Assembly (NCBI RefSeq): GCF_003815775.1
Contig: NZ_CP033926.1
Coordinates: 1,984,001 to 2,048,000 of the forward strand
Direction of reading: 5' to 3'
Length of the DNA stretch: 64,000 nt
DNA from: Chryseobacterium joostei
Lineage (GTDB): Bacteria; Bacteroidota; Bacteroidia; Flavobacteriales; Weeksellaceae
Position 1 is the stretch's first letter; the number at the start of each line of letters is the position of its first letter. The position numbers were made by a program, and so were the translations under genes. Shown piece after piece: positions 38,005 to 47,344 of this stretch. The notes under the pieces were generated by a model that made no database searches, was not told the DNA's origin, and was given only the letters and a program-made list of their open reading frames with translations.

Positions 38005-38194
38005 AAGTCTGTTTATTACAGCCATCATCACTTTTACATTAAGTTCATTACACCATCGTGAAATGGTTTATGATGAATATTTTATTTACAGCTGGTTAGA
38101 ATCGTGGTGTATTGCATTGACAATAACTTTAACATTCAATATTCTTATTTTTCCTCATTGCAAATTCATTAGAAAAAACAGAACAAATACATGA
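37985..38194 (+). CDS. Small two-TM membrane protein (DUF2798-like)
   Basis: The start at ATG 37985 gives a 69-residue protein that overlaps the end of the Rrf2 gene by 20 bases. Two hydrophobic segments (about residues 7-23 and 38-58) are separated by a short loop, and WLESWCIALTITLTFNILIFPHCKF resembles the DUF2798 family. The role is unknown; operon membership links it to NO response. Confidence 0.6.
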   Translation: MQQTILKSLFITAIITFTLSSLHHREMVYDEYFIYSWLESWCIALTITLTFNILIFPHCKFIRKNRTNT

Positions 38195-38219
38195 AAGAAT
38201 TTTTACTGCAAAATTTCCC

Positions 38220-39281
38220 TTATCCCTCGTACATATAAGTAGTAAGATAATGCAGTTCAGGTCTGCTTACCTCCTTAGAATCAGCTTCTGCCTGCTCCAG
38301 TGAATAGTTGCTATTGATTTCTTTTTTCTGGAACACAAATGAATTGTTGACATTCTTATCAACTACATCATTAAAGATATGTTCAATTTCAGAATTAGCT
38401 AATGAAGCAAAACTGATATCTTCAAAGCCATACATCAGCCTCAAGTCATCATACTGCTTGAAATTTTCATCCACAAATCCTTGCAATTGAGATTTTGAAT
38501 CGAAATTACCTGCCCAGATATTGTAGGCATACTTTTTCTTTTTCGGTTTATCAAGGATGCTTTGATACACGAAGTTTTCACCAAGATAAGCCTCTCTTAC
38601 CTGCGGATCATTGGCAAGATCTTCAGGAAGCCCTTCTTTCAGGATCTTACCCTCAAACATGATGTAGGTTTTGTTGGTAATTGCTAAAGTCTGTTGTACG
38701 TTATGGTCTGTAATTAGAATTCCGATATTTTTATCTACTAAACTTCTTACAATTTTCTGGATATCTTCTACCGCAATCGGGTCAACCCCCGCAAATGGCT
38801 CATCCAGTAGAATAAAGTTCGGGCTTGTAGCAAGACAACGGGCAATCTCCGTTCTACGCCTTTCTCCTCCGGAAAGTAGATCTCCTCTGTTTTTACGAAC
38901 ATGTTGTAAAGAAAATTCTTCAATAAGCTCATCACACTTGATTTGCTGCTCGCGTTTTGAAAGCTTTGTCAACTGTAATACTCCCATAATATTTTCCTCA
39001 ACGGATAATTTTCTGAATACGGAAGCTTCCTGTGCCAGATAACCGATTCCTTTTTGGGCTCTTCGGTACATGGCATCAGTGGTAATTTCCTGCTTATCCA
39101 GAAAAATTTTCCCTGAAGTAGGCTTAACCAACCCTACGATCATATAAAACGATGTGGTTTTACCTGCTCCATTCGGACCTAGTAAACCAACAATTTCTCC
39201 CTGCTGAACCTGTACAGAAACGCCTTTTACAACTTTTTTAGGACCGTATTCTTTGATTAAGTTTTCTCCTCGTAAAATCAT
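38220..39281 (-). CDS. lptB: LPS export ABC ATPase LptB with extra C-terminal domain
   Basis: The first 240 or so residues are a canonical LptB: Walker A GPNGAGKT, signature LLSGGERRRTEIAR, Walker B FILLDEPFAGVDP, H-loop TDHNVQQTL, ending in YLGENFVY. LptB powers lipopolysaccharide extraction with LptFG. The protein is 353 residues, about 110 longer than E. coli LptB. The extra part has a KKKK stretch then YNIWAGNFDSKSQLQGFVDENF and a mostly hydrophilic tail. That start faintly recalls small immunity/DUF folds with a WxGNF motif; I cannot name a family. Confidence 0.85.
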   Translation of the reverse strand: MILRGENLIKEYGPKKVVKGVSVQVQQGEIVGLLGPNGAGKTTSFYMIVGLVKPTSGKIFLDKQEITTDAMYRRAQKGIGYLAQEASVFRKLSVEENIMGVLQLTKLSKREQQIKCDELIEEFSLQHVRKNRGDLLSGGERRRTEIARCLATSPNFILLDEPFAGVDPIAVEDIQKIVRSLVDKNIGILITDHNVQQTLAITNKTYIMFEGKILKEGLPEDLANDPQVREAYLGENFVYQSILDKPKKKKYAYNIWAGNFDSKSQLQGFVDENFKQYDDLRLMYGFEDISFASLANSEIEHIFNDVVDKNVNNSFVFQKKEINSNYSLEQAEADSKEVSRPELHYLTTYMYEG

Positions 39282-39285
39282 AGGG

Positions 39286-39293
39286 CAAATATA
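39286..39293 (-). promoter_or_regulatory. -7 element just before lptB
   Basis: TATATTTG on the minus strand ends only four bases before the ATG of lptB. If used, the transcript would be nearly leaderless. Confidence 0.4.
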
Positions 39294-39437
39294 TCAAAAA
39301 TGCGAACAAGTTTGCATGCACCTCGCGTTCTTTATATCTAGTTTATGATAATCAATAAAACTTTTTATACTTTTTAAGAACAGAAGATGATTAAAACTGG
39401 CAAAAATAAGCTCTGTCTTTACTGTTATTTCCTAATC

Positions 39438-39869
39438 TCAGTAAACGATAAAATGTTCTGTTTTTTTTACTATTTTTTTCTTTTTCAATACCTCCGCAGT
39501 AAATGTGCTTTTATAAAAACCGTCCTTGAAGAGTGTAAATTTCTTTTCATCCACGGCAAATACGTTAGCATTAAGTCTTGATAAATCAGTTTTCCATTGT
39601 GGATATTCTACATCCATTTCCCAAGATGCCCTATCCGGATATTTCCCACGGATAACTTCTAAAAGTGGTAACCCAGGCAAGAAAATGATGTTTGGATATT
39701 GTGAACTGAGGCTTTCGGCTTCCATAATGTACTCATACTCCTTTTCAGGAATCAATAATCCGGAAACGGCAGGAATATTTTTTGTAAATACATAATGAGA
39801 AGAAAATATACTTTCGGAGAAATAGGGGTATTTTAATCTTATCAATAAAAATGAACTTAAAGATAACAT
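39438..39869 (-). CDS. Hypothetical protein, possible gene remnant
   Basis: This 143-residue frame has no recognised domain. IFLPGLPLLEVIRGKYPDRASWEMDVEYPQWKTD resembles soluble C-terminal parts of polytopic membrane glycosyltransferases, but this is weak. Just upstream in another frame (about 39990-39866) a hydrophobic stretch (SLYVFIVLISWIWALSHQSLDDYN) would precede it. The pair looks like the end of a membrane-protein gene broken by a frameshift. It may be a pseudogene. Confidence 0.35.
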   Translation of the reverse strand: MLSLSSFLLIRLKYPYFSESIFSSHYVFTKNIPAVSGLLIPEKEYEYIMEAESLSSQYPNIIFLPGLPLLEVIRGKYPDRASWEMDVEYPQWKTDLSRLNANVFAVDEKKFTLFKDGFYKSTFTAEVLKKKKIVKKTEHFIVY

Positions 39870-40253
39870 CCATATCTCCTACCCTTGTTGTAATCGTCTA
39901 GCGATTGATGGGATAAAGCCCAGATCCAACTGATCAATACTATAAACACATATAAAGAAAAGATGGATTGCTGACAAAACACCCAACACATATTGAAAAG
40001 TTTTTTTTAGGCTTTTATTAAAAGGAATATTTACTTAATCTTATATATTTTATTTGATTCCTCGTCACAATCTAATCTTTTTTTGTGTAGTTAGGGATAT
40101 ATGAAACAAGTAGTTTTTGATTTTCGATAACTCAATCTTGATATATAAAAACTATTTAAAAAGAAAAGAGATTGCCTTAATGACAATCTCTTTTCAATGT
40201 ATATAAAATTACAAATCAGAAAATTAATTCACAATCTATAATTTATCATTCAA
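39870..40253. other. AT-rich intergenic stretch with terminator and possible remnant
   Basis: About 384 bases between the hypothetical at 39438-39869 and hemB. It holds the hairpin at 40164-40194 and the short hydrophobic frame described for the remnant. No other gene is supported. Confidence 0.5.
40164..40194 (-). terminator. Terminator of hemB
   Basis: An 11-base perfect stem AAAAGAGATTG/CAATCTCTTTT with a nine-base loop lies about 60 bases after the hemB stop; T runs occur on both strands. Confidence 0.75.
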
Positions 40254-41243
40254 TTATTTATTTAAAATCATTGCAGCTTCCTTAGCAAAATAAGTAAAGA
40301 TCATATCTGCCCCTGCTCTTTTGAAACAAGTAAGACTTTCAATGATGGTTTTATCATTATCCAGCCAACCGTTCTGAGCAGCAGCCTTCACCATAGCATA
40401 TTCACCACTTACGTTATAAACAGCAATAGGAAGATCAATGGCTTCACGCACTTTGGAAACAATATCCAGATAAGGAAGCCCTGGTTTGATCATGATGACA
40501 TCAGCACCTTCCTCAATATCCTTGTACACTTCGTTCAATGCTTCACGGGAATTGTGAAAATCCATTTGGTAAGTCTTTTTATCCTTTGGGATTTCCATGT
40601 CATCCGTTGGAGCACTATCTAAAGCACTTCTGAAAGGTCCATAGAAAGAACTTGCATATTTGGCAGCATAGCTTACAATACCCACGTCTGCAAATCCACT
40701 TTCCTCTAATGCCTCACGGATCACCAATACTCTGCCATCCATCATGTCACTTGGCGCCACAAGGTCTGCTCCTGCTTCTGCATGAGATACCGACATTCTT
40801 GCCAAAGCATCATTGGTAGCATCATTTACAATTTTTCCGTTTTCAATAATTCCGTCATGTCCGTATATTGAATAAGGGTCCAGGGCTACATCCGGCATCA
40901 CAATCATTCCTGGTACTGCATCTTTAATCGCCTTGATCGTGTTCTGCATCAATCCATCTTTGTTCCACGCCTCTTTTCCTGTATTGTCTTTCAAGTGTTC
41001 TGACACTTTCATGTACAAATTGACAGCTTTTACGCCTAAAGAAAATAATTCCTTACATTCCTTCACTGTTAAATCTATACTTCGCCTAAAAATTCCCGGC
41101 ATAGACGGGATCGCTTCCTGCTTGTTTTCGCCCTCCATTACGAAGATCGGCATTACAAAATCATCAGTTGTAAGTACATTTTCTCTTACCAAACTTCTGA
41201 TAGATTCATTAACTCTAAGTCTTCTATTTCTTGAATGTATCAT
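40254..41243 (-). CDS. hemB: Delta-aminolevulinic acid dehydratase (porphobilinogen synthase)
   Basis: This 329-residue enzyme joins two 5-aminolevulinate molecules to porphobilinogen in heme synthesis. The active-site lysines lie in SYAAKYASSFYGPFRSA and MIKPGLPYLD. The loop DVALDPYSIYGHDG lacks the zinc cysteines of E. coli HemB, so it is a magnesium-type enzyme. It is divergent to the small T9SS gene at 41362. Confidence 0.93.
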   Translation of the reverse strand: MIHSRNRRLRVNESIRSLVRENVLTTDDFVMPIFVMEGENKQEAIPSMPGIFRRSIDLTVKECKELFSLGVKAVNLYMKVSEHLKDNTGKEAWNKDGLMQNTIKAIKDAVPGMIVMPDVALDPYSIYGHDGIIENGKIVNDATNDALARMSVSHAEAGADLVAPSDMMDGRVLVIREALEESGFADVGIVSYAAKYASSFYGPFRSALDSAPTDDMEIPKDKKTYQMDFHNSREALNEVYKDIEEGADVIMIKPGLPYLDIVSKVREAIDLPIAVYNVSGEYAMVKAAAQNGWLDNDKTIIESLTCFKRAGADMIFTYFAKEAAMILNK

Positions 41244-41271
41244 TTTGGAATACTTTTTGAATAAGTTTCTA

Positions 41272-41279
41272 CAAATTTA
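41272..41279 (-). promoter_or_regulatory. Candidate -7 element of hemB
   Basis: TAAATTTG on the minus strand, 28 bases before the hemB start, fits TAnnTTTG. Confidence 0.45.
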
Positions 41280-41324
41280 CTATAAGTTCTATAAAAAACT
41301 ATTGTACGAGATTATAGAATTTGT

Positions 41325-41332
41325 TATATTTG
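41325..41332 (+). promoter_or_regulatory. Promoter of the small T9SS-sorted protein gene
   Basis: TATATTTG is preceded by TTG at 41302-41304 with a 20-base spacer, both fitting the Bacteroidota consensus. The start codon is at 41362. Confidence 0.65.
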
Positions 41333-41361
41333 TTATATATATTCGAGAAATTATAAATTTG

Positions 41362-41712
41362 ATGAAAAAACTTTTACTTTTAATTCTATTCGCAGGCACT
41401 TTTGTTGGATTTTCCAACAATTTACAAGCTCAGCTTAGAGAGCCCAACTCCACCACTCAAAAGGCGGATGATGGTGTGTTGCTTGCCTATCCAAATCCTG
41501 CAAAGGATTTCCTTATTATTAAGGCAAAAGATTCTTCTTTAAGAATCAAAAGTGTGACTTTTTATTCTATTTTGGGTATGCAGGTCGCTAATTATACTGT
41601 AAATATGAATTCCGGTGAGATTAATATTGAAAAATTGAAACCCGGGAAATACATGATTCGTTATATCTTAAGTGACAATACACAGAAGGTTACCCAAATC
41701 GTGAAACAATAA
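41362..41712 (+). CDS. Small secreted protein consisting mainly of a T9SS sorting domain
   Basis: The start is placed at ATG 41362, downstream of a clear promoter at 41302-41332; the much longer frame upstream is not real. The 116-residue product has a signal peptide (MKKLLLLILFAGTFVGFSNNLQAQ), a linker of about 20 residues, then the type A T9SS sorting domain LLAYPNPAKDFLIIKA with LKPGKYMIRYILSDNTQKVTQIVKQ. There is almost no cargo domain. Such proteins are common in Flavobacteriia but their role is unknown. Confidence 0.8.
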   Translation: MKKLLLLILFAGTFVGFSNNLQAQLREPNSTTQKADDGVLLAYPNPAKDFLIIKAKDSSLRIKSVTFYSILGMQVANYTVNMNSGEINIEKLKPGKYMIRYILSDNTQKVTQIVKQ

Positions 41713-41716
41713 ATTA

Positions 41717-41743
41717 AAATCCTGATAATCATCAGGATTTTTT
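41717..41743 (+). terminator. Terminator of the small T9SS gene
   Basis: AAATCCTGAT and ATCAGGATTT form a ten-base stem with a four-base loop and a T run. Confidence 0.85.
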
Positions 41744-41817
41744 CTTTTACATGAATCTCTTTTAATATTTCCGTAACTTTAGGGACTTTTTTATACTAAT
41801 TGTAAAAAGACAATTTA

Positions 41818-42729
41818 ATGCTAAAAGCTGAACATATTAAAAAGACCTATAATGCCGGAAAAAAGGTCGCACTGGATGATTTTAGCATCCATGTACCAAA
41901 AGGCAGTATTTATGGTCTTTTAGGACCTAACGGAGCCGGAAAAACATCTTTTATCCGTATCATCAACCAAATTACTCAGGCTGATTCAGGAGATATCTTT
42001 ATCAATGGGGAAAAACTGAATCCTACCCACATCAAAAACATCGGTTATATGCCTGAAGAGCGAGGGTTGTATAAGAACATGAGTGTTGGTGATCAGATCC
42101 TTTATTTCGGGGAATTGAAAGGGATGAGTAAGAATGATGCCCTGAATGAAGCAAAAAAATGGTTTGATAAGCTAAACATTGATCAATGGTGGAAGAAAAA
42201 GCTTTCTGAACTATCTAAGGGGATGGCACAAAAAATCCAGTTTGTGGTAACCGTATTGCACAGACCTCATCTTTTAATTCTTGATGAGCCTTTCTCAGGA
42301 TTTGATCCTGTAAACGCCAACCTAATTAAGGACCAGATCATTGATCTTAAAAACAATGGAACTACAATCATTCTTTCTACCCACAGAATGGAAAGTGTGG
42401 AGGAAATGTGTGATTATGTGGCATTAATCAACAATTCTCAAAAAATCATTGATGGAAGAGTCTTTGATGTTAGGGAAAAATTCAAGAAAAATATTTTCGG
42501 AATTACTCTTTCTGAGGTTAATCATGAACAGTTGGATAGTTTTAAAAACAAATATGAGATTTTCAATTTCTCCAACGAAAATAATCTGGTTTCCTTTGAG
42601 CTGAAAAATGAGGCTGATCAGAATCATATTCTTCTTGACCTTGTACACGTTGGTAAGGTGAGATCTTTTGATGAGAGAATTCCTAGTATGAATGAGGTGT
42701 TTATTAATGCCGTAAGTAACCATTCTTAA
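41818..42729 (+). CDS. ABC transporter ATPase, Nat-type
   Basis: This 303-residue ATPase has Walker A GPNGAGKTS, Q-loop, signature LSKGMAQKIQFV and Walker B LLILDEPFSGFDP, then a DUF4162-like C-terminal part (FDERIPSMNEVFINAV). It works with the permease encoded four bases downstream, as NatA with NatB. Sodium or antibiotic export is possible, the substrate is unknown. Confidence 0.85.
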   Translation: MLKAEHIKKTYNAGKKVALDDFSIHVPKGSIYGLLGPNGAGKTSFIRIINQITQADSGDIFINGEKLNPTHIKNIGYMPEERGLYKNMSVGDQILYFGELKGMSKNDALNEAKKWFDKLNIDQWWKKKLSELSKGMAQKIQFVVTVLHRPHLLILDEPFSGFDPVNANLIKDQIIDLKNNGTTIILSTHRMESVEEMCDYVALINNSQKIIDGRVFDVREKFKKNIFGITLSEVNHEQLDSFKNKYEIFNFSNENNLVSFELKNEADQNHILLDLVHVGKVRSFDERIPSMNEVFINAVSNHS

Positions 42730-42733
42730 TTTT

Positions 42734-44044
42734 ATGAATAATATTTTTTTAATTACAAAGAGGGAGTTTCTTACGCAGGTTAAGAAAAAATCCTTTATCA
42801 TATTGACTTTATTGGCTCCTGTTATGATTATTGCCTTTGGAGCAGTAATCGGATTAATGTTTAAAGCCAACGAATCTCATAGTGTTATTGAAGTTGTGGA
42901 TAAAAGCGGATTGTTTACCAATCAGTTAAAATCCAATGATAAGCTGAACTATGTGTTTGTTTCTGCAGCTGATGAAAAATCCAAGATCAATAATTTAAAA
43001 GGCAATGAGTCTTTGGATGGGATTTTAATTTTACCGGAATTAAAAAGCCAGAATTTTGATGAGCTTGAGACAGGCACACGGCTTGTAGTCAACAGCAAAA
43101 TGGGATTTGATACTAAGCAGAAAATCGTTTCTGATATTACCAATGTTGTTAAGAAAGAAAAAATTAAGCAGCTTGGAATTCAGGAAGTACAACTGAATGA
43201 CCTTGATAAGGGTTTTAGCTTGAAAACCATTAATGTAGCTGATAATAACAAGGAGGATTCTGATCTTACTTTTGGAGTAAAATCCGGTCTCAGCATGGTT
43301 TTGATGTACGTAACTTTTATGTTTATCATTATTTATGGAGTAAGGGTTATGCGAAGTGTTCTGGAGGAAAAGAACAATCGTGTTGTAGAGATCATTATCT
43401 CTTCGGTAAAACCTTTTGAGCTGATGATGGGTAAAATCCTAGGAGTAACATTGGTGGCACTGACACAATTTCTGATCTGGATTACCATGTCTGTAATTGG
43501 GGCATTGGTCTTGAATACGGGGTTCTCTCCGCTTCAGCAAAGCATTCCTGGTGGAAGTGAACAAGTAACAAGTAAACTGGATATGGCCCAGCTTGCCACT
43601 CAGATCTCTCATAGTTTACTGGAAATGAATTTCCCTTTGATTATTTTTGTATTTATTGTTTTTTTCCTTTTAGGATATATTTTCTACAGTTCTATTTATG
43701 CAGCCATTGGTTCTGCAGTGGATAATGAAACAGAGACTCAACAGTTCACTTTATTTGCAATTTTACCGTTAACTCTGGGAATGTACGGAAGCTTCTCATT
43801 GATGAACAATCCTGACGGCCCATTAGGTTTTTGGTTATCTATTATACCATTTACTTCACCGGTTGCCATGATTGCGAGAATACCATTTGGAGTTCCTGCA
43901 TGGCAGATTGCGCTATCTATTGTATTGCTACTGGTTACTACTGTTTTCATGATATTCCTTGCCGGAAAGATCTATCGTGTAGGGATATTGATGTATGGCA
44001 ATAAAGCTACTTTAAAAGAGCTTTGGAAGTGGATTAAAGGATAA
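42734..44044 (+). CDS. ABC-2 type permease, Nat-type
   Basis: This 436-residue membrane protein has an N-terminal TM segment, a large extracytoplasmic domain (residues about 45-180) and five to six TM segments in the second half, as in NatB and ABC2_membrane_3. SVLEEKNNRVVEIIISSVKPFELMMGKILG is the conserved coupling-helix region. It is the partner of the ATPase at 41818-42729. Confidence 0.85.
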   Translation: MNNIFLITKREFLTQVKKKSFIILTLLAPVMIIAFGAVIGLMFKANESHSVIEVVDKSGLFTNQLKSNDKLNYVFVSAADEKSKINNLKGNESLDGILILPELKSQNFDELETGTRLVVNSKMGFDTKQKIVSDITNVVKKEKIKQLGIQEVQLNDLDKGFSLKTINVADNNKEDSDLTFGVKSGLSMVLMYVTFMFIIIYGVRVMRSVLEEKNNRVVEIIISSVKPFELMMGKILGVTLVALTQFLIWITMSVIGALVLNTGFSPLQQSIPGGSEQVTSKLDMAQLATQISHSLLEMNFPLIIFVFIVFFLLGYIFYSSIYAAIGSAVDNETETQQFTLFAILPLTLGMYGSFSLMNNPDGPLGFWLSIIPFTSPVAMIARIPFGVPAWQIALSIVLLLVTTVFMIFLAGKIYRVGILMYGNKATLKELWKWIKG

Positions 44045-44102
44045 TAAGAAAAGGAACTAGGATCAAAATTGAGTTTAAAATACCTAGACTTAGATAAAAA
44101 AT

Positions 44103-44136
44103 AAAACTCCCGGAAATTTTAATTTCCGGGAGTTTT
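44103..44136. terminator. Bidirectional terminator after the ABC transporter
   Basis: A 15-base perfect stem (AAAACTCCCGGAAAT and its complement) with a TTTA loop lies between the convergent permease and outer-membrane genes. Confidence 0.85.
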
Positions 44137-44155
44137 CATATTTTGAATAAATGAT

Positions 44156-44827
44156 TTATTTGAATATGTAGCTTAAGGTAAGTGCAACAACCTGCTCTGA
44201 TTTTTTCTTATTAGTTCCCTTAATTTCTTTTACAAGACCAGGATAAGTATCTGAAAGACCTAAGTCATATTTTACAGCTACTTCGAGTTGTCTCTTATAG
44301 CTATATCCTACTCCCAGTCCTATTCCCCAGTTAAAGCTTTTCGCTTTTCCGTTTACTCCTGACGGTTGTGCAGGATCAGTAACATCCGGATCATAGTAAG
44401 GTCTGTTCGCAGGAACATTCTTAACATCCTGACTTACCAAAAAGTTGAACCTTGGTCCTAATAGACCAAAAAACTCAGATTCAGATTCTGAGAAGTATCC
44501 TTTAAAATAAAGTGGTACACTCAGATAATTGTTTGCATATACTGCATCATAACCATCTCTTCCTTTCGCATCTTTATCTTTCCCGGTTTCTCCTGCACCA
44601 TAGTACAGAACTTCCGGTTGTATAAAGAATTGGTTTGCCTTTCCTACAGGAATTAAAGCCAAAGCTCCACCTTGAAAAGTATATCTAGGGCCTGAGGGAT
44701 TATGGGCATTAGATACTCTGGAATAGTTTAAACCTCCTGTAAGACCAAATCTTGTATTCTCCCATTGCACCTGCGCAAAGGAAAAAGCAGAAATAGCCAA
44801 AGCTGAGGTTAATAAAAGTTTTTTCAT
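44156..44827 (-). CDS. Outer-membrane beta-barrel protein
   Basis: This 223-residue protein has a signal peptide (SALAISAFSFAQ) and strands such as RFGLTGGLNYSRV and NWGIGLGVGYSYKRQ, ending VVALTLSYIFK with a C-terminal aromatic. It fits the OMP_b-brl_2/PorT-like 8-stranded barrel family. It follows sucD by 18 bases; no functional link is known. Confidence 0.75.
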   Translation of the reverse strand: MKKLLLTSALAISAFSFAQVQWENTRFGLTGGLNYSRVSNAHNPSGPRYTFQGGALALIPVGKANQFFIQPEVLYYGAGETGKDKDAKGRDGYDAVYANNYLSVPLYFKGYFSESESEFFGLLGPRFNFLVSQDVKNVPANRPYYDPDVTDPAQPSGVNGKAKSFNWGIGLGVGYSYKRQLEVAVKYDLGLSDTYPGLVKEIKGTNKKKSEQVVALTLSYIFK

Positions 44828-44845
44828 ATAATTTGGGTTTTTATA

Positions 44846-45718
44846 TTATCCTAGGATCTTAGCTACAGTAGCACCGATATCAGCAGGAGAATCAACAACG
44901 TTGATGCCATTCTCTCTCATGATTTCCATTTTTGCCTGAGCTGTATCTTCTGCACCACCTACGATGGCACCAGCATGTCCCATTGTTCTTCCTTTTGGAG
45001 CTGTTTGTCCAGCGATAAATCCAACAACCGGCTTAGTAGATCCGCTTGCTTTGTACCATCTAGCAGCTTCAGCTTCTAGTCCACCACCAATTTCTCCAAT
45101 CATTACAACAGCTTCAGTTTCAGGATCGTTGATGAATAATTCAAGAGCTTCTCTTGTAGTAGTTCCGATGATTGGGTCACCACCAATACCAATTGCAGTA
45201 GAGATACCGTAACCTGCTCTTACTACCTGATCAGCAGCTTCGTAAGTAAGGGTACCTGATTTTGAAACGATACCTACTTTTCCTTTTTTGAAAACGAAAC
45301 CTGGCATAATACCAATTTTAGCTTCTTCAGAAGTAATGATTCCAGGGCAGTTTGGTCCGATTAATCTACAGTCTCTGTCAGCAATGTAAGATTTTACTTT
45401 TACCATATCAGCTACAGGAATACCTTCAGTAATACATACAATTACTTTGATACCTGCTTCAGCAGCTTCCATAATAGCGTCTGCTGCAAATGCTGGTGGT
45501 ACGAAAATAATACTTACGTTTGCTCCTGCTTTTTCAACAGCGTCAGCCACTGTATTAAATACCGGCTTTCCTAAGTGCTCGCTACCTCCTTTTCCTGGAG
45601 TAACACCACCTACTACATTGGTTCCGTATTCAATCATCTGGCTAGCATGGAAAGTACCTTCATTCCCTGTAAATCCTTGTACAATTACTTTAGAATCTTT
45701 GTTTACTAAAATTGACAT
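44846..45718 (-). CDS. sucD: Succinate-CoA ligase, alpha subunit
   Basis: This 290-residue subunit has the CoA-binding Rossmann domain ([33 protein letters not shown]) and the ligase domain with phosphohistidine region [13 protein letters not shown]. With SucC it makes succinate and ATP or GTP from succinyl-CoA. sucC is not in the window. A -7 element TATTTTTG lies at 45763-45770. Confidence 0.93.
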   Translation of the reverse strand: MSILVNKDSKVIVQGFTGNEGTFHASQMIEYGTNVVGGVTPGKGGSEHLGKPVFNTVADAVEKAGANVSIIFVPPAFAADAIMEAAEAGIKVIVCITEGIPVADMVKVKSYIADRDCRLIGPNCPGIITSEEAKIGIMPGFVFKKGKVGIVSKSGTLTYEAADQVVRAGYGISTAIGIGGDPIIGTTTREALELFINDPETEAVVMIGEIGGGLEAEAARWYKASGSTKPVVGFIAGQTAPKGRTMGHAGAIVGGAEDTAQAKMEIMRENGINVVDSPADIGATVAKILG

Positions 45719-45762
45719 TTTATTGTTGTTTTAATTTATTTATTTTCAGTTTATACGTCAGA

Positions 45763-45770
45763 CAAAAATA
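45763..45770 (-). promoter_or_regulatory. Candidate -7 element of sucD
   Basis: TATTTTTG on the minus strand fits TAnnTTTG, 44 bases before the sucD start. Confidence 0.4.
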
Positions 45771-45808
45771 ATGATTATTTGTCGTTAAAAAAATTTTTAA
45801 ATCTGATT

Positions 45809-46375
45809 TTATTCATCATATTTTTTCAACAGATCGATTAAATCCTGCTCCTTAAGTCTGTTATAATTAATATTTTCAATAAGCGGCTCAAGTTCGGGTT
45901 TTTCAACCATTAGCTGTTTCAGTTTTTTCCTGTTATTAACCAGAATATTCAATGGCTGTCTTATATCTCCTTTGAACAAAACATCTGATACAAGAGTAGA
46001 CCCGTCATAGCCGTGGCGTCTATATGCTTTTACCCATTTTATTTTATTCCCGTCATATACCAATTCTACAAGTGTTTTTGTAGATTCTGAAGGAAAATAA
46101 ATAAAAGTTCTTGGTTTATTTTTAAGATCTGTAAATTCTATTTTCTGAATTTCAGGAGCCGGATATTTAACCATCTTCCCGTCTTCCAGAATTTTAACTT
46201 TTTTATCTGAGAGGGTTATTTCATCAATTTGATCACTCTCAAAAAGATTTGTTCTAAAAGGAATTTTAGCGTTTACAATTCTGTTATCGATAAATGTAAT
46301 TTTTGATTCGATATCTGACTTCTGAGCAAAGCTCAATGAATATACAAAAAGAAAGAGAGCTAACAGATTCTTCAT
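45809..46375 (-). CDS. Secreted hypothetical protein
   Basis: The ATG at 46375 gives 188 residues with a signal peptide [18 protein letters not shown]; it overlaps the stop of the LpxD-like gene as TGATG. The mature part is mixed alpha/beta (VKILEDGKMVKYPAPEIQKIEF, FIYFPSESTKTLVELVYDG) with no recognised family. It is coupled to the LpxD paralogue, so an envelope role is likely but unproven. Confidence 0.6.
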   Translation of the reverse strand: MKNLLALFLFVYSLSFAQKSDIESKITFIDNRIVNAKIPFRTNLFESDQIDEITLSDKKVKILEDGKMVKYPAPEIQKIEFTDLKNKPRTFIYFPSESTKTLVELVYDGNKIKWVKAYRRHGYDGSTLVSDVLFKGDIRQPLNILVNNRKKLKQLMVEKPELEPLIENINYNRLKEQDLIDLLKKYDE

Positions 46376-47274
46376 CACAATTTTCTCAGTTTTACTTCTT
46401 TTTTCAAATATGTTTTGAAATCTTCTGCAAACATCCCAATATAGGTTCCTTTTTCAAGGTCTCTGTTCACTCCGGTTTTCCCTAAAATTACAGATCCACT
46501 CTCAATTTTATTGCCCGAAGCAATACCCACTTGTCCCCATAATGTTACTTCATCTCCAATCACACAACATCCTGCAATTCCAACCTGAGAAGCTATCAGA
46601 CATTTTTTTCCAATAATTGTATCATGTCCGATTTGAATTTGATTATCCAAAACAGAACCTTCTCCAATGATCGTAGAGTCTGTAACTCCTCTATCAATGG
46701 TACATCCATTACCAATTTCTACATTGTTCTCAATAACCACATTTCCTACCGAGATTAAACGGTCAAAATTGCCATTTAATTTTCTGTAATAAAAAGCATC
46801 ACCACCCAAAACTGTATTGGACTGAATAATGACATTATCCCCAATCACTGATCTATCACCAATAACAACATTTGGAAAAATTAAGGTATTTTTTCCAATT
46901 TTCACATTGTTTCCGATAACAGCAGATGAATGAATTTTTGTACCCTCACCAATTTCTACATCGTGAAGTTCTTCTGTGAAGTTATAAATTCTTGTAAAAT
47001 GGGTATTGATCTTATTAAAATCCCTAAACGGATCATCAGAAACTAAAAGTGCTTTTCCTTCCGGGCACTCTACTTCTTTATCAATTAAGATAATGGTGGC
47101 AGCAGAATTTAATGCCTTGTCATAATATTTGGGATGATTGACAAATACAATCTCTCCCGGCTTTACCATATGGATTTCGTTGGAACCTAGTACCTCAAAA
47201 TCTTCCGGGCCAACAAATTTGGAGCCTATTAAATCTGCAATTGTTTTAAGCTTTTGTGGAGAATGAAATCTCAT
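46375..47274 (-). CDS. LpxD-like hexapeptide acyltransferase paralogue
   Basis: The start at ATG 47274 ([17 protein letters not shown]) gives 299 residues; a longer frame upstream is less likely. The N-terminal uridine-binding-like domain is followed by the left-handed beta-helix of hexapeptide repeats ([22 protein letters not shown]), with [21 protein letters not shown]. It resembles LpxD but is shorter than the canonical copy at 50187-51218. It may acylate a lipid A precursor or another sugar nucleotide. Confidence 0.75.
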   Translation of the reverse strand: MRFHSPQKLKTIADLIGSKFVGPEDFEVLGSNEIHMVKPGEIVFVNHPKYYDKALNSAATIILIDKEVECPEGKALLVSDDPFRDFNKINTHFTRIYNFTEELHDVEIGEGTKIHSSAVIGNNVKIGKNTLIFPNVVIGDRSVIGDNVIIQSNTVLGGDAFYYRKLNGNFDRLISVGNVVIENNVEIGNGCTIDRGVTDSTIIGEGSVLDNQIQIGHDTIIGKKCLIASQVGIAGCCVIGDEVTLWGQVGIASGNKIESGSVILGKTGVNRDLEKGTYIGMFAEDFKTYLKKEVKLRKL

Positions 47275-47344
47275 AACAATAGATTTTCTTATAAAACAAA
47301 ATTCGGAGTGCTGGTGCAAACCGAATTTATGTAAATTTTATTTA

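Noticed and set aside
40933..41361. Long plus-strand extension upstream of the small T9SS protein
   Set aside because: It is antisense to hemB; a promoter and signal peptide place the start at 41362.
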